Assembly (NCBI GenBank): GCA_016936075.1
Contig: JAFGPS010000002.1
Coordinates: 1 to 41,207, forward strand
Reading direction: 5' to 3'
Source of the DNA: Sedimentisphaerales bacterium
Lineage (GTDB): Bacteria; Planctomycetota; Phycisphaerae; Sedimentisphaerales; Anaerobacaceae
Length of the DNA: 41,207 nucleotides
The notes under the pieces are model-generated. The model was given only the letters and a program-made list of their open reading frames with translations. It searched no databases and had not been told where the DNA came from. The position numbers and the translations under genes were made by a program. Of this stretch, positions 1 to 7,717 are shown one piece after another (within the stretch, counting starts at the first letter, position 1; the number at the start of each line of letters is the position of its first letter).

Positions 1-178
1 AGAGCACGTTATATAAAATTGGGACGCCCTGTGCGATCCCGTATATGCTTATATCGGGAGGCTCCGATTACATAGCTTATCTGCGTTCATCAGCGATTGA
101 ATTATACTGTGTTCTGTGTTCTAAGTTCTTTGTAATCAGTGTCGAGAAAAAAAGAATACAGAATAAAACTGATTGTCT
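1..178. other. Non-coding stretch downstream of ftsY
   Basis: I see no convincing gene here on either strand. It lies beyond the ftsY stop. A possible hairpin is formed by CCCGTATAT and ATATCGGG around positions 39-59. Positions 108-128 hold three consecutive 7-nt units (TGTGTTC, TGTGTTC, TAAGTTC). The 110-codon plus-strand reading frame beginning at 45 runs mostly antisense to ftsY and shows no family resemblance. Confidence 0.5.
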
Positions 179-1141
179 TTATGAGAATAGAGCTTCTACG
201 AAGTTTTCGGGGTCGAATTCTGCTATGTCTTCGAGTTTTTCTCCGAGTCCTACGAATTTGACCGGGATATCGAGCTGGTCCTTTATCGCGATTACAATTC
301 CGCCTCTGGCTGTACCGTCGAGTTTTGCAAGGACAATACCTGTTACATTTGTCGCTTCTCTGAACAATTTTGCCTGAGAGATTGCGTTTTGGCCGGTGGT
401 CGCATCGAGTACGAGAAGTACTTCGTGAGGTGCGCCGGGGATTTTGCGAGCGGCTACGTCGTGGATTTTTGTAAGCTGCATCATCAGGTCCTTTTGCGTG
501 TGCAAACGTCCGGCTGTATCGAGAATGAGAATATCGACATTTCTTGCCAGAGCCGCGTCGCAGGCGTCGAATGCAACCGCCGCCGGGTCGGAGCCTGTTT
601 TGTGCTTTACGATTTGAACTCCAATGCGGTCTGCCCAGATGGATAGCTGCTCTACTGCTGCTGCACGGAACGTATCGCAGGCCGCGAGAAGGACCTTCTT
701 ACCGTTTTTATTTAGTATATAGGCCAGTTTAGCAATACTTGTTGTTTTGCCGGTACCGTTCACGCCAGCGACTAAAATGACAGTCGGGCCGCTCTGTGCC
801 ATACGCAAATCGTATCTCGTGTCTCGTGACTCGTGATCCCCTGGAGATGCCGAGCGACGAGAGCCGAGCGACGATTTTATATGTTCCTTGAGAAATGGGA
901 TAATATCGTCTGTAGTTGCTATTTGCTTCTTTTTATACGCCTCGCGCAGTTCGGAAACAAGTTTTAATGTGGTTTCTACGCCTATATCATCACTGATTAG
1001 CGTTTCTTCCAGCTCATCGAGCAGGTCTTCGTCGATTTTCCTGCCAAGTGTCAATACCGACGAAAGCGAAGAAGCTATTTTATCACGTGTTTTGCCTAAC
1101 CTGTCTTTTAAATAATTAGCTGTTTTGCTAAAAAATCCCAT
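179..1141 (-). CDS. ftsY: FtsY, signal recognition particle receptor GTPase
   Basis: FtsY is the membrane-associated SRP receptor that docks SRP-ribosome complexes at the translocon. The 320-residue product has a short N domain (about 1-90) and a G domain. Visible motifs are the P-loop GVNGTGKTTSIAKLA (about 126-140), DTFRAAAVEQL, DTAGRLHTQKDLM, the base-recognition motif AKLDGTARGG and the C-terminal GLGEKLEDIAEFDPENF. I chose the ATG at 1141 because GAAAGGA sits six bases upstream and MGFFSKT is a typical start; the 19 longer residues encoded by the open frame are translated repeat. There is no acidic A domain. Residues of roughly 93-115, between the N domain and the P-loop, are an unusual Arg/Ser/Asp-rich insertion encoded by short repeats (804-874). 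The gene is divergent from dnaA. Confidence 0.96.
   Translation of the reverse strand: MGFFSKTANYLKDRLGKTRDKIASSLSSVLTLGRKIDEDLLDELEETLISDDIGVETTLKLVSELREAYKKKQIATTDDIIPFLKEHIKSSLGSRRSASPGDHESRDTRYDLRMAQSGPTVILVAGVNGTGKTTSIAKLAYILNKNGKKVLLAACDTFRAAAVEQLSIWADRIGVQIVKHKTGSDPAAVAFDACDAALARNVDILILDTAGRLHTQKDLMMQLTKIHDVAARKIPGAPHEVLLVLDATTGQNAISQAKLFREATNVTGIVLAKLDGTARGGIVIAIKDQLDIPVKFVGLGEKLEDIAEFDPENFVEALFS
804..874. repeat. Heptad and 12-nt repeats inside ftsY
   Basis: Five consecutive 7-nt units occupy 804-838: CGCAAAT, CGTATCT, CGTGTCT, CGTGACT, CGTGATC. They are followed by a 12-nt direct repeat GCCGAGCGACGA at 849-860 and 863-874. The units share length and the CGT/CGC start with the arrays in the ftsY-dnaA intergenic region. 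They encode an extra in-frame peptide between the two FtsY domains. Confidence 0.75.
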
Positions 1142-1154
1142 TATATTCCTTTCT

Positions 1155-1228
1155 CGTACTGCGTATATCGTATTGCGTATTGCGTTCTGTCCTCGCAATA
1201 CACATTACTCACGACGCAAGACGATTAT
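1155..1228. repeat. Inverted heptad array in the ftsY leader
   Basis: Five 7-nt units read CGTACTG, CGTATAT, CGTATTG, CGTATTG, CGTTCTG (1155-1189). A TCCT centre follows, then five units of largely opposite orientation: CGCAATA, CACATTA, CTCACGA, CGCAAGA, CGATTAT (1194-1228). CGTATTG and CAATACG are reverse complements, so the array can fold into an imperfect hairpin. It lies between the candidate ftsY promoter and the ftsY ribosome binding site. Confidence 0.75.
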
Positions 1229-1254
1229 TTTAACGGGATTGCATAAAATTTCAA
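1227..1254 (-). promoter_or_regulatory. Candidate sigma70 promoter of ftsY
   Basis: Read on the minus strand, TTGAAA (1254-1249) is followed after 16 bases by TAAAAT (1232-1227). Transcription would run into the heptad array at 1155-1228 and then ftsY. Assigned by consensus match only. Confidence 0.5.
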
Positions 1255-1272
1255 GACTATAAGAAAAATTCT

Positions 1273-1301
1273 TTGACAAATAAAGGCCTATAGCTAATAC
1301 T
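1273..1301 (+). promoter_or_regulatory. Candidate sigma70 promoter of dnaA
   Basis: A perfect -35 TTGACA (1273-1278) is followed, after exactly 17 bases, by AATACT (1296-1301), one base off TATACT. The predicted start near 1308 falls inside the heptad array at 1302-1371, so the dnaA leader would consist largely of that array. Confidence 0.65.
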
Positions 1302-1371
1302 CGTGATGCGTATTGCGTATCACTTATTGTGTACGACGCATCACGCAATACGTATCACGCAATACGATATA
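1302..1371. repeat. Inverted heptad array in the dnaA leader
   Basis: Ten consecutive 7-nt units: CGTGATG, CGTATTG, CGTATCA, CTTATTG, TGTACGA, CGCATCA, CGCAATA, CGTATCA, CGCAATA, CGATATA. The left half favours CGTATTG and the right half its complement-type unit CGCAATA, which gives an imperfect palindrome. An upstream GTG (1303) in the dnaA frame would translate this repeat, but I consider it part of the untranslated leader. Confidence 0.8.
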
Positions 1372-1383
1372 AAGGATGTAGGT

Positions 1384-2703
1384 GTGGTTTCACAGGAAAT
1401 TGAAAATATTTTTATAGATATATTGGAACGTGCAAAAGTACTCGACCCGGCTAACGCACGTCAATGGTTCGATAAACTTACTATGTGTCGTTTAGACGGC
1501 GGCTCTCTGAAAATAGGTTGCCCCGATGAGGTTACGGTCCAGTTTCTGCATGAAAACTGCAAAACAAGCTTTACTCGAGCCGCCCAGCAGGTTACAGGGC
1601 ATCTCATTACAGTTGATTTCAATCTTGATTCCGATCAGAATACGAAAACAACTTCGACTTTTTACCCTCGCGGCTTGCGCTTGCATCCGGATTATACTTT
1701 CGATAATTTTGTTGTCGGGCCGTGCAATCGGCTGGCGCACGCCAGTTGTGTAGCCGTAAGTCAGTCGCCCGGTAATACTTACAATCCTCTTTTTGTCTAT
1801 GGCGTATCAGGAATTGGGAAAACGCATCTTTTGCACGCGGTGTGTTTCGAGTCGCAAAGAAAGTTTGAAAAACTTGTGATACAGTTTTTAAGTTGTGAAG
1901 AGTTTGTAAACAGGTTCATACGGGCAATCGAAGAAGGAAATCTGCCTACTTTCCAAAACCAATTCCGGAATGTGGATATGCTCATAATCGATGACGTTCA
2001 GTTTTTGCGTGAGCGCGAGCAGAGTCAGGAAGAGTTCTTCCATACTTTCAACGCTCTTTATAATAGCGGCAAGCAGATTATTCTCAGTGCGGATTGCGCT
2101 CCCGGGCAGATTCCATCGCTCGAAGCTCGACTAACGAGCCGATTCAACTGGGGGCTGGTTTCGAGAGTTGACTCACCAAGCTATGAGACGAGAGTAGCGA
2201 TTGTCCAGAAGAAAGCCCGTCTTCGCGGTATAGAAGTTTCTGATGAAATTGCCGAATATATCGCTCGGAAAGTACATGCCAATATCAGGGAACTCGAAGG
2301 AGCCTTAACAGCTATTTACGCGATATCGATGACATCAAATCGCAAAATCGACCTGGAACTTGCTCAACTTGCGGTCGAAGGGCAGATAACCTCGCATGAA
2401 AAGCATATAAGCATTACAGATATTATCGAAGTAGTAACAAGACATTTTGATGTAAGGCTGGCTGACCTGCAAAGCAAAAAACGCAGCCAAAGCATTACAG
2501 AGCCGAGGCAAATATGTATGTTCCTGGCGCGCAACCTGACTAAACACAGCCTTGAAGAAATAGGCGGTCACCTCGGTGGACGGGACCATACGACTGTAAT
2601 GCATGCCTGTACCAAAATTTCACAGGCACAAAAAGACGACCCGAAAATGAAAGCGCTTCTAAGCGATTTGACAAAACAAATTACAAATCCAATCAGCATT
2701 TAG
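1384..2703 (+). CDS. dnaA: DnaA, chromosomal replication initiator
   Basis: DnaA binds the replication origin and opens it in an ATP-dependent way. The 439-residue product has an N-terminal interaction domain, an AAA+ domain with Walker A GVSGIGKTH (about 140-148) and Walker B LIIDDVQF, and a C-terminal DNA-binding domain with the signature GGRDHTTVMHACTKI. Length is typical of the family. I place the start at GTG 1384 because AAAGGA (1371-1376) is seven bases upstream. The open frame continues back to a GTG at 1303, but those 27 codons are translated repeat. No clear cluster of DnaA boxes was found by eye in the upstream region, so I do not call an origin here. Confidence 0.96.
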   Translation: MVSQEIENIFIDILERAKVLDPANARQWFDKLTMCRLDGGSLKIGCPDEVTVQFLHENCKTSFTRAAQQVTGHLITVDFNLDSDQNTKTTSTFYPRGLRLHPDYTFDNFVVGPCNRLAHASCVAVSQSPGNTYNPLFVYGVSGIGKTHLLHAVCFESQRKFEKLVIQFLSCEEFVNRFIRAIEEGNLPTFQNQFRNVDMLIIDDVQFLREREQSQEEFFHTFNALYNSGKQIILSADCAPGQIPSLEARLTSRFNWGLVSRVDSPSYETRVAIVQKKARLRGIEVSDEIAEYIARKVHANIRELEGALTAIYAISMTSNRKIDLELAQLAVEGQITSHEKHISITDIIEVVTRHFDVRLADLQSKKRSQSITEPRQICMFLARNLTKHSLEEIGGHLGGRDHTTVMHACTKISQAQKDDPKMKALLSDLTKQITNPISI

Positions 2704-2821
2704 TTTTTTTTATAATCAAAAATTTCATTTCTAAAAAATACTTGAACCTTGTGCCGTAGTTGTGCGACTATAATAGTGTTTTGATAATTTCTTATAACAA
2801 AGCTATGGTTTTGTATTAGTA

Positions 2822-3385
2822 ATGGAGAAATTTAAGTTGTCGGACAAAAAGGGAATATATTATGAGCTTTTGATTTTGCGATGCAAGAAGGGACAGAAAG
2901 AAGCCCTTGAAGAACTTGTATCGAACTGGGAAAAGCGGCTTTTCTATTATATTCGCAGACTTGTTGAAGATGAACAGGAAGCGTGGTCAATTTTGCAGGA
3001 GGTTTGGGTAAAAGTATTGCAAAATATAAAAAGAATTCGCGAGCCGCGTAAATTGCCGGTCTGGCTCTATAGTGTCACGAGGAAAACAGTCATAAGTCAT
3101 CTAAGAAAAAAGTATTCAGAAAAAGAACTTTTGAAAAAAGAAGAAAGCAAGTCGAATCAAGAAGATTGTGAGTCGCAATATAATTTCGATAACGCTGAGC
3201 AGGTTCATTATGGACTTGATAAAATTTCTTTACCGCACAGGGATATATTAACATTGTTTTTTTTGCAGGATTTATCGTTGGACGAAATAGCTGAAACATT
3301 ACAGGTTCCGAAAGGAACAGTTAAATCCAGATTGTATTACGCAAAACGGGCCTTAAAAGATGTTCTCGAAAAGGAGGCCAGATAA
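2822..3385 (+). CDS. ECF-type RNA polymerase sigma factor
   Basis: A 187-residue sigma-70 family protein of extracytoplasmic-function type. Region 2 is visible around residues 20-100 (EALEELVSNWEKRLFYYIRR, EAWSILQEVWVKVLQNI, KLPVWLYSVTRKTVI), then a Lys/Glu-rich linker. Region 4 lies at about 135-183 (LPHRDILTLFFLQDLSLDEIAETLQVPKGTVKSRLYYAKRAL, split here by the linker from region 2). There is no obvious Shine-Dalgarno before the ATG; a TATAAT at 2769-2774 could be its -10. The stop codon is one base from the start of the membrane protein gene that follows, so the two are probably co-transcribed and functionally paired. Its regulon cannot be told from this window. Confidence 0.88.
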   Translation: MEKFKLSDKKGIYYELLILRCKKGQKEALEELVSNWEKRLFYYIRRLVEDEQEAWSILQEVWVKVLQNIKRIREPRKLPVWLYSVTRKTVISHLRKKYSEKELLKKEESKSNQEDCESQYNFDNAEQVHYGLDKISLPHRDILTLFFLQDLSLDEIAETLQVPKGTVKSRLYYAKRALKDVLEKEAR

Positions 3386-3386
3386 A

Positions 3387-3962
3387 ATGAGTAAATATGA
3401 TAAAAAATTCGATGAAAAATTGCTTGGATTGGAGAAAATCAATCCATCTTTAAAAGAAAGATATGAAAAGGAGATGAAGAACATGTTAGAAAAGAAATTA
3501 ACCGGTTGGACAAAAGTATCCCAATATGTCAGCCTGATTATGGGTTTAGGTTTTGCTGTTCTTTTTGGTACATTTGCGGTAATCGCACCAAAGGAATTTC
3601 CTCTATGGGGGCGATCTATATTTGCGTTGGGCGCTCTTTTCGGATTAGTCTTGATTATTGTTCAAGTGTCGATTCTCAAAAAGGGTAAGTTGGATTTGAA
3701 AAAGGATGAAATCGCTGGAGCGGGACTCGGATGGGCTTTCATAGTCATTGTGGCAACTATTGTTCTTGTTTTTTCAGGAAAATTATCTGATAGAATTGTT
3801 GCTGTTCAGATGCTTGTCAACCTTATTTTTTTCGAGATAGCCGCAGCAGTAGGGCTGATTAAGGCTTTTATACAACGCTCCGAATTAAACACTCGTGAAA
3901 AGCTGCTTGAGATAGAACTTCATCTTGCAGAGCTTTCTGAAAAGTTTGAAAGTAAAAAGTAA
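3387..3962 (+). CDS. Four-helix membrane protein paired with the sigma factor
   Basis: A 191-residue protein with a charged N-terminus (about 1-42), four hydrophobic segments (about 46-66, 75-95, 112-131 and 140-160) and a charged, coiled-coil-prone C-terminal tail. I chose the ATG at 3387 because AAGGAGG (3371-3377) lies nine bases before it; an earlier in-frame ATG at 3360 overlaps the sigma factor gene and has no such site. The position directly after an ECF sigma gene suggests a membrane partner such as an anti-sigma factor. No zinc-binding anti-sigma motif (HxxxCxxC) is present, so the role is inferred from context only. Family not recognised. Confidence 0.75.
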   Translation: MSKYDKKFDEKLLGLEKINPSLKERYEKEMKNMLEKKLTGWTKVSQYVSLIMGLGFAVLFGTFAVIAPKEFPLWGRSIFALGALFGLVLIIVQVSILKKGKLDLKKDEIAGAGLGWAFIVIVATIVLVFSGKLSDRIVAVQMLVNLIFFEIAAAVGLIKAFIQRSELNTREKLLEIELHLAELSEKFESKK

Positions 3963-4067
3963 AAGTTATAAGTGACTAAAATGCCTAAAGTGACTAAAGT
4001 TGTATTTGTCCCCAGGGGATTAATTTTAGTCACTTTCAACTTTACACTTTAGTTCACTTTTATAATC
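3959..4067. repeat. Inverted 9-nt-period repeat array, possible bidirectional terminator
   Basis: The left arm reads in 9-nt steps: GTAAAAGTT, ATAAGTGAC, TAAAATGCC, TAAAGTGAC, TAAAGTTGT (3959-4003). The right arm (about 4023-4067) is a diverged reverse complement. The best stem is a perfect 12-bp match, AAGTGACTAAAA (3970-3981) with TTTTAGTCACTT (4024-4035), around a CCCCAGGGG centre. It separates two convergent genes, so it may act as a terminator. A related fragment lies at 7615-7641. Confidence 0.7.
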
Positions 4068-5283
4068 ACGACTTCTGATTTATAACAGCGTTGTACATAT
4101 CAAGATGGTCTGAGAGCAGTCTTGTAATCAGGAATTCTTTTCTGACTTTTTCTTTAGCTTTTTGGCCAATATCTTTTGCGGAATCGGGATTTTTCAGTAT
4201 ATGTATGATTCTATCTGCAAAACCATTAATATCCTGCGGATCAAGCAGGAAGCCGCCTTCGCCATCTACGATTTGGAGCGGAATTCCTCCTACATTCGAA
4301 GCTACTACAGGTGTTTGTTTCCAAAGTGCTTCAGTTACTGAAAGGCAAAAACCTTCTTTTATTGATTTTTGTATTATGATATCCGAGAATTTCTGAATAG
4401 CATTTACGAGCAAATCGTTATTTCCGACAACAAATAAAATGTCGCCGCTTTCTACATACTTCTTTGCTTTCTGGTATGTTTTATGATACATCTCAACGCC
4501 TTCCGGGTCATCGCTTGCGAGATTGTAGCAAAAGAGTAATCTGCAATCAAATTTTTCTTTCACAAGCTCGAAGATGTCGATAACACCCGAAGGGTCTTTC
4601 CATGGGTCAAGGCGTGAGACCTGCGTGATTAGCGGCTTATCTGTTGGTATGCCCGCCTTTTTAATATAGTCCATCATAACTTCTTCAGAAATATCTATGT
4701 TCTTACTATTCAATGGATTGATAGCAGGGGGTAGTAGCCTCTGGTCTATAGGCAAGTCTTCCTTTAAATATTTCTCACTTGATACGACAACCTGGTCATA
4801 TTTAAGAATAAAACCTTTTAGAAAATCCCATAACTGAGGATTAGGAACAGTCAAATCAATGTGACATCGCCATATCCATGGCTGGCGTTTTCTGTATGAC
4901 CTGATTAACGCCAAAGGTTGAGGGTCATGAACTATAACACAATCATGGTCAAGGTGGGCAAATCTCGAATAACTACGATTTACATCGAGATATAACTGCT
5001 TTTTTTCTTTTGTTAGGTCAATGTCGGCACCCTGAAGCGCATTATGGAAGCTTTTCGTTATCTCGAAAAAATCGGGAGTGCCATGTACAATACGCCAGCC
5101 TGTATCAATACCTACATCGTTCATAAGCATTACAAGAGAATAGAGAATCTCTGCTACGCCGCCTCCCATGTAGGTACTATTGACATGGACTATATGTTTT
5201 CCGTAAAGACCTCTCGCTCTTGCATATATTTCTGCCAATGTTTTATCTTCGACGATTCCGCGAAAATCTTCAAGTTTTAACAT
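4066..5283 (-). CDS. treT: TreT-like trehalose synthase (family 4 glycosyltransferase)
   Basis: A 405-residue GT4 enzyme. The N-terminus (GKHIVHVNSTYMGGGVAEIL, then NDVGIDTGWRIVHGTPDFF and FHNALQG) closely matches the archaeal and thermophile trehalose glycosyltransferring synthase TreT, which joins a nucleotide-activated glucose to free glucose to give trehalose. The GT4 E-x7-E element is EGFCLSVTE at about 310-318. The start is ATG 5283, preceded by GAGGA seven bases upstream and only two bases after the otsA-otsB stop, so translation is probably coupled. A TTG six bases earlier is possible but less likely. Having two trehalose-forming routes in one transcript is unusual. A closely related GT4 specificity, such as trehalose phosphorylase, cannot be excluded from sequence alone. 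Confidence 0.85.
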   Translation of the reverse strand: MLKLEDFRGIVEDKTLAEIYARARGLYGKHIVHVNSTYMGGGVAEILYSLVMLMNDVGIDTGWRIVHGTPDFFEITKSFHNALQGADIDLTKEKKQLYLDVNRSYSRFAHLDHDCVIVHDPQPLALIRSYRKRQPWIWRCHIDLTVPNPQLWDFLKGFILKYDQVVVSSEKYLKEDLPIDQRLLPPAINPLNSKNIDISEEVMMDYIKKAGIPTDKPLITQVSRLDPWKDPSGVIDIFELVKEKFDCRLLFCYNLASDDPEGVEMYHKTYQKAKKYVESGDILFVVGNNDLLVNAIQKFSDIIIQKSIKEGFCLSVTEALWKQTPVVASNVGGIPLQIVDGEGGFLLDPQDINGFADRIIHILKNPDSAKDIGQKAKEKVRKEFLITRLLSDHLDMYNAVINQKS

Positions 5284-5285
5284 GT

Positions 5286-7469
5286 TCAATTCCTCGCTAA
5301 TTTCTTTAATAACATTCTTGTTTCATTGGTCGTATTCACCCGAAATTTCGCTTGGGAAATTTCAGGTCCGACTTTAATGGAAAAGGCATTATCGGGTAAG
5401 GCGCTGAACATTTCTTCGTCTGTATAATCATCTCCCGCGGCGAGAATAAATTGAAAACTTTTATTGTCGATAAAGTAATCCGCCGCTCGGCCTTTATTTA
5501 TATCTACTGGTTTGATTTCCAGAATTTTGTTTCCTTCGAAAACACCTATACTGAGATTTTCAGTAAGGTTGAGCAGATTGTTTCTTAATTCCTGCTCTCT
5601 TATATAGGCAAGTTCCGGTGCCGCTCTTCGGTAGTGCCAAACCAGCGAAAAAGTCTTTTCTTCAATTGAAGAACCTGGTGTGCGGTCGCAATAAACCTCA
5701 AGAATAGGTCTTATGGTCTTTTTCCATTCAGTTCCGAAATGATGAGTGCAATGCCAATCCTCGTTTTTATTTTTTATCCATGCGCCATGTTCGGCAACTA
5801 TAGATGTACCAAGCTTAGAGAGCCATTTATCAAGCGAGTCTCTGTCTCTGCCGCTGATAATCACTACAGTATTTTTGGGATTATCTACCAATTTCTTGAT
5901 TATTTCCAAAAGCTCTTCATCCGGGCCTGCCTGTTCAGGTTTATTTTTAAAGCCAACAAGCGTACCGTCATAATCAAGCAGAATCAGGCGTTTTTCACTG
6001 TTTATATATGATTTAATTAATTCATTTCTCGCACTATCGGAAAGTTTACGTGCATTTAATTCATGTTGTGTTTTCTTTATATCAGATAAAGCGTGCAAAA
6101 AGTCAATGCACCATCGTGACAAATCGTATCGTTTAAGTCTTGCCTGCATTAATCTGTTTCGTTCGATTTGTTCTTCTTGAGGCATTTCAAGTGCATCTTT
6201 AATAGCTTTTACGATTGCAGCCTTATTGTTTGAATTTACAACAATCGCTTCTCCAAGTTCGCTGGCGGCGCCTGTCATTTCACTTATAATTAATACACCA
6301 GTGCCATCGATTTTACTTGCAATAAATTCTTTGGCTATCAGGTTCATTCCATCTCTTAAAGGCGTTACTAACGCTATATCTGCCGCGTTATAAAGAGCGG
6401 ATATTTGATTAAAAGATATAAAGCGATACAGATACCAGACAGGCATATAACCGATAGAGCCGTGTTCACCGTTCACTCTTCCTACAAGTTGTTCGAGGCT
6501 TTCTCTGAGCTTTTTATAATCCTCGACATCAGTACGTGTAGGAACTGCGACCATTATTAAAGTAACCTGGCCCTTGTACTGAGGATTTTCAGATAGAAAC
6601 AAATCATAAGCTTCTAATCTTTGAATAATTCCTTTTGTATAGTCGAGCCTGTCAATTGAGATAATAATCTTTCGATTTTTGACATTTTGAATAATTTTAT
6701 TTTGTTCTTTTTTTACATCAGGGATTTTTATTGCTTCGGAATATTTTTTATAATTGATACCCATTGGAAAAGCGTCTATCTTAACAATTCTGCTATCGAT
6801 ATGAATTTTTCCGAGTGTATGTTCGAGTCCCATTATTCTGCAAAGACTACTTAAAAAGTGACGCACATAATCATAAGTATGAAATCCAATTAAATCGGCG
6901 CCAAGTAATCCATTGAGAATTTCTTCTCTCCATGGCAGTAGCCTGAACAATTCGAAGGAAGGCCATGGTATATGCAAAAAATAACCGATTTCCACATCTG
7001 GCAATTTATTTCTGAGAAGCTGCGGCAGGAGCATCAATTGATAATCATGTATCCAGATTGAGTCTCCAGGCGTTGCGATTTTTAGTACTTCATTGCAGAA
7101 TTCATGGTTAACCTGTTTATAGGTTTTCCAGAAACGCTCTTCCCATAAGGTACGTGTCAGAAAATAATGGAACAAGGGCCAGATCGTATTATTGCAAAAT
7201 CCAAGATAATATTGCTCGATTTGCTTTTTCGAAAGGTAAACAGGCAAACAATGTTGAGACTTTAGTTCAGCGCTGATAACCTTTTTGTCTTCCTTATTTA
7301 GCTCTTCATTTTCTAATCCCGGCCAACCAATCCATAGCCGCTCGATATCCTCTGGAAGAGAAGATAATCCTACTGCAAGTCCTCCAGCGCTCGGTTGGAA
7401 GAAAAACTCACTGCCACGTTTATTTATACTGACCGGTAATCTATTTGCAACTATAAGTAAACGGTTCAT
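5286..7469 (-). CDS. otsA-otsB: Trehalose-6-phosphate synthase/phosphatase fusion
   Basis: A 727-residue bifunctional protein. The N-terminal part (about 1-465) is a GT20 trehalose-6-phosphate synthase: it starts MNRLLIVANRLPVS, has the GGLAVGL loop at about 29-35, IHDYQLMLLP, RLDYTKGI and DGMNLIAKEF, which bind the sugar nucleotide and glucose-6-phosphate. The C-terminal part (about 490-727) is a HAD-type trehalose-6-phosphate phosphatase with LLDYDGTL (catalytic Asp pair near 499), VIISGRD and the late GDDYTDEEMF motif. Bacteria often encode these as two genes. AAGG lies close before the ATG. It is the first gene of a two-gene unit with treT, presumably cytoplasmic and used for compatible-solute synthesis. 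Confidence 0.95.
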   Translation of the reverse strand: MNRLLIVANRLPVSINKRGSEFFFQPSAGGLAVGLSSLPEDIERLWIGWPGLENEELNKEDKKVISAELKSQHCLPVYLSKKQIEQYYLGFCNNTIWPLFHYFLTRTLWEERFWKTYKQVNHEFCNEVLKIATPGDSIWIHDYQLMLLPQLLRNKLPDVEIGYFLHIPWPSFELFRLLPWREEILNGLLGADLIGFHTYDYVRHFLSSLCRIMGLEHTLGKIHIDSRIVKIDAFPMGINYKKYSEAIKIPDVKKEQNKIIQNVKNRKIIISIDRLDYTKGIIQRLEAYDLFLSENPQYKGQVTLIMVAVPTRTDVEDYKKLRESLEQLVGRVNGEHGSIGYMPVWYLYRFISFNQISALYNAADIALVTPLRDGMNLIAKEFIASKIDGTGVLIISEMTGAASELGEAIVVNSNNKAAIVKAIKDALEMPQEEQIERNRLMQARLKRYDLSRWCIDFLHALSDIKKTQHELNARKLSDSARNELIKSYINSEKRLILLDYDGTLVGFKNKPEQAGPDEELLEIIKKLVDNPKNTVVIISGRDRDSLDKWLSKLGTSIVAEHGAWIKNKNEDWHCTHHFGTEWKKTIRPILEVYCDRTPGSSIEEKTFSLVWHYRRAAPELAYIREQELRNNLLNLTENLSIGVFEGNKILEIKPVDINKGRAADYFIDNKSFQFILAAGDDYTDEEMFSALPDNAFSIKVGPEISQAKFRVNTTNETRMLLKKLARN

Positions 7470-7717
7470 AACCTTTTTTATAACAAAGAACGAAATAATC
7501 GCAAGTTAAAAAAGGATTAAAAGCTTACAATGTATGGATATAGGTATCCTAAGGCCCCTATATCGCCTAAAGTAAATTTCGTTTAATCCACTAAATGTGT
7601 AATTCAATAATTTTTGACACTTTTAACTTTAGTCACTTTTACCTGCTTTTTCCTTTGAAGTTTGTATCTTTCCAATTATGATATTCAAAACTGAAAAACA
7701 TACATGGAGAATGTTTG
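7470..7717. other. Divergent intergenic region otsA-otsB / glycosyltransferase
   Basis: No gene seen. It must carry promoters for both divergent neighbours. On the minus strand TTGCGA and TATAAA with a 16-base spacer lie just before otsA-otsB. A small inverted motif TATAGG...CCTATA lies near 7540-7562. Positions 7615-7641 carry a piece of the 9-nt-period repeat also found at 3959-4067 (AACTTTAGTCACTTTTA). Confidence 0.5.

Noticed and set aside
1201..1300. Replication origin between ftsY and dnaA
   Set aside because: Position is suggestive, but no cluster of TTATCCACA-like boxes could be seen, and repeats there match a copy inside ftsY.
1303..1383. Upstream extension of DnaA by 27 residues from GTG 1303
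   Set aside because: The extension is translated heptad repeat, overlaps the predicted transcription start, and GTG 1384 has AAAGGA at good spacing.
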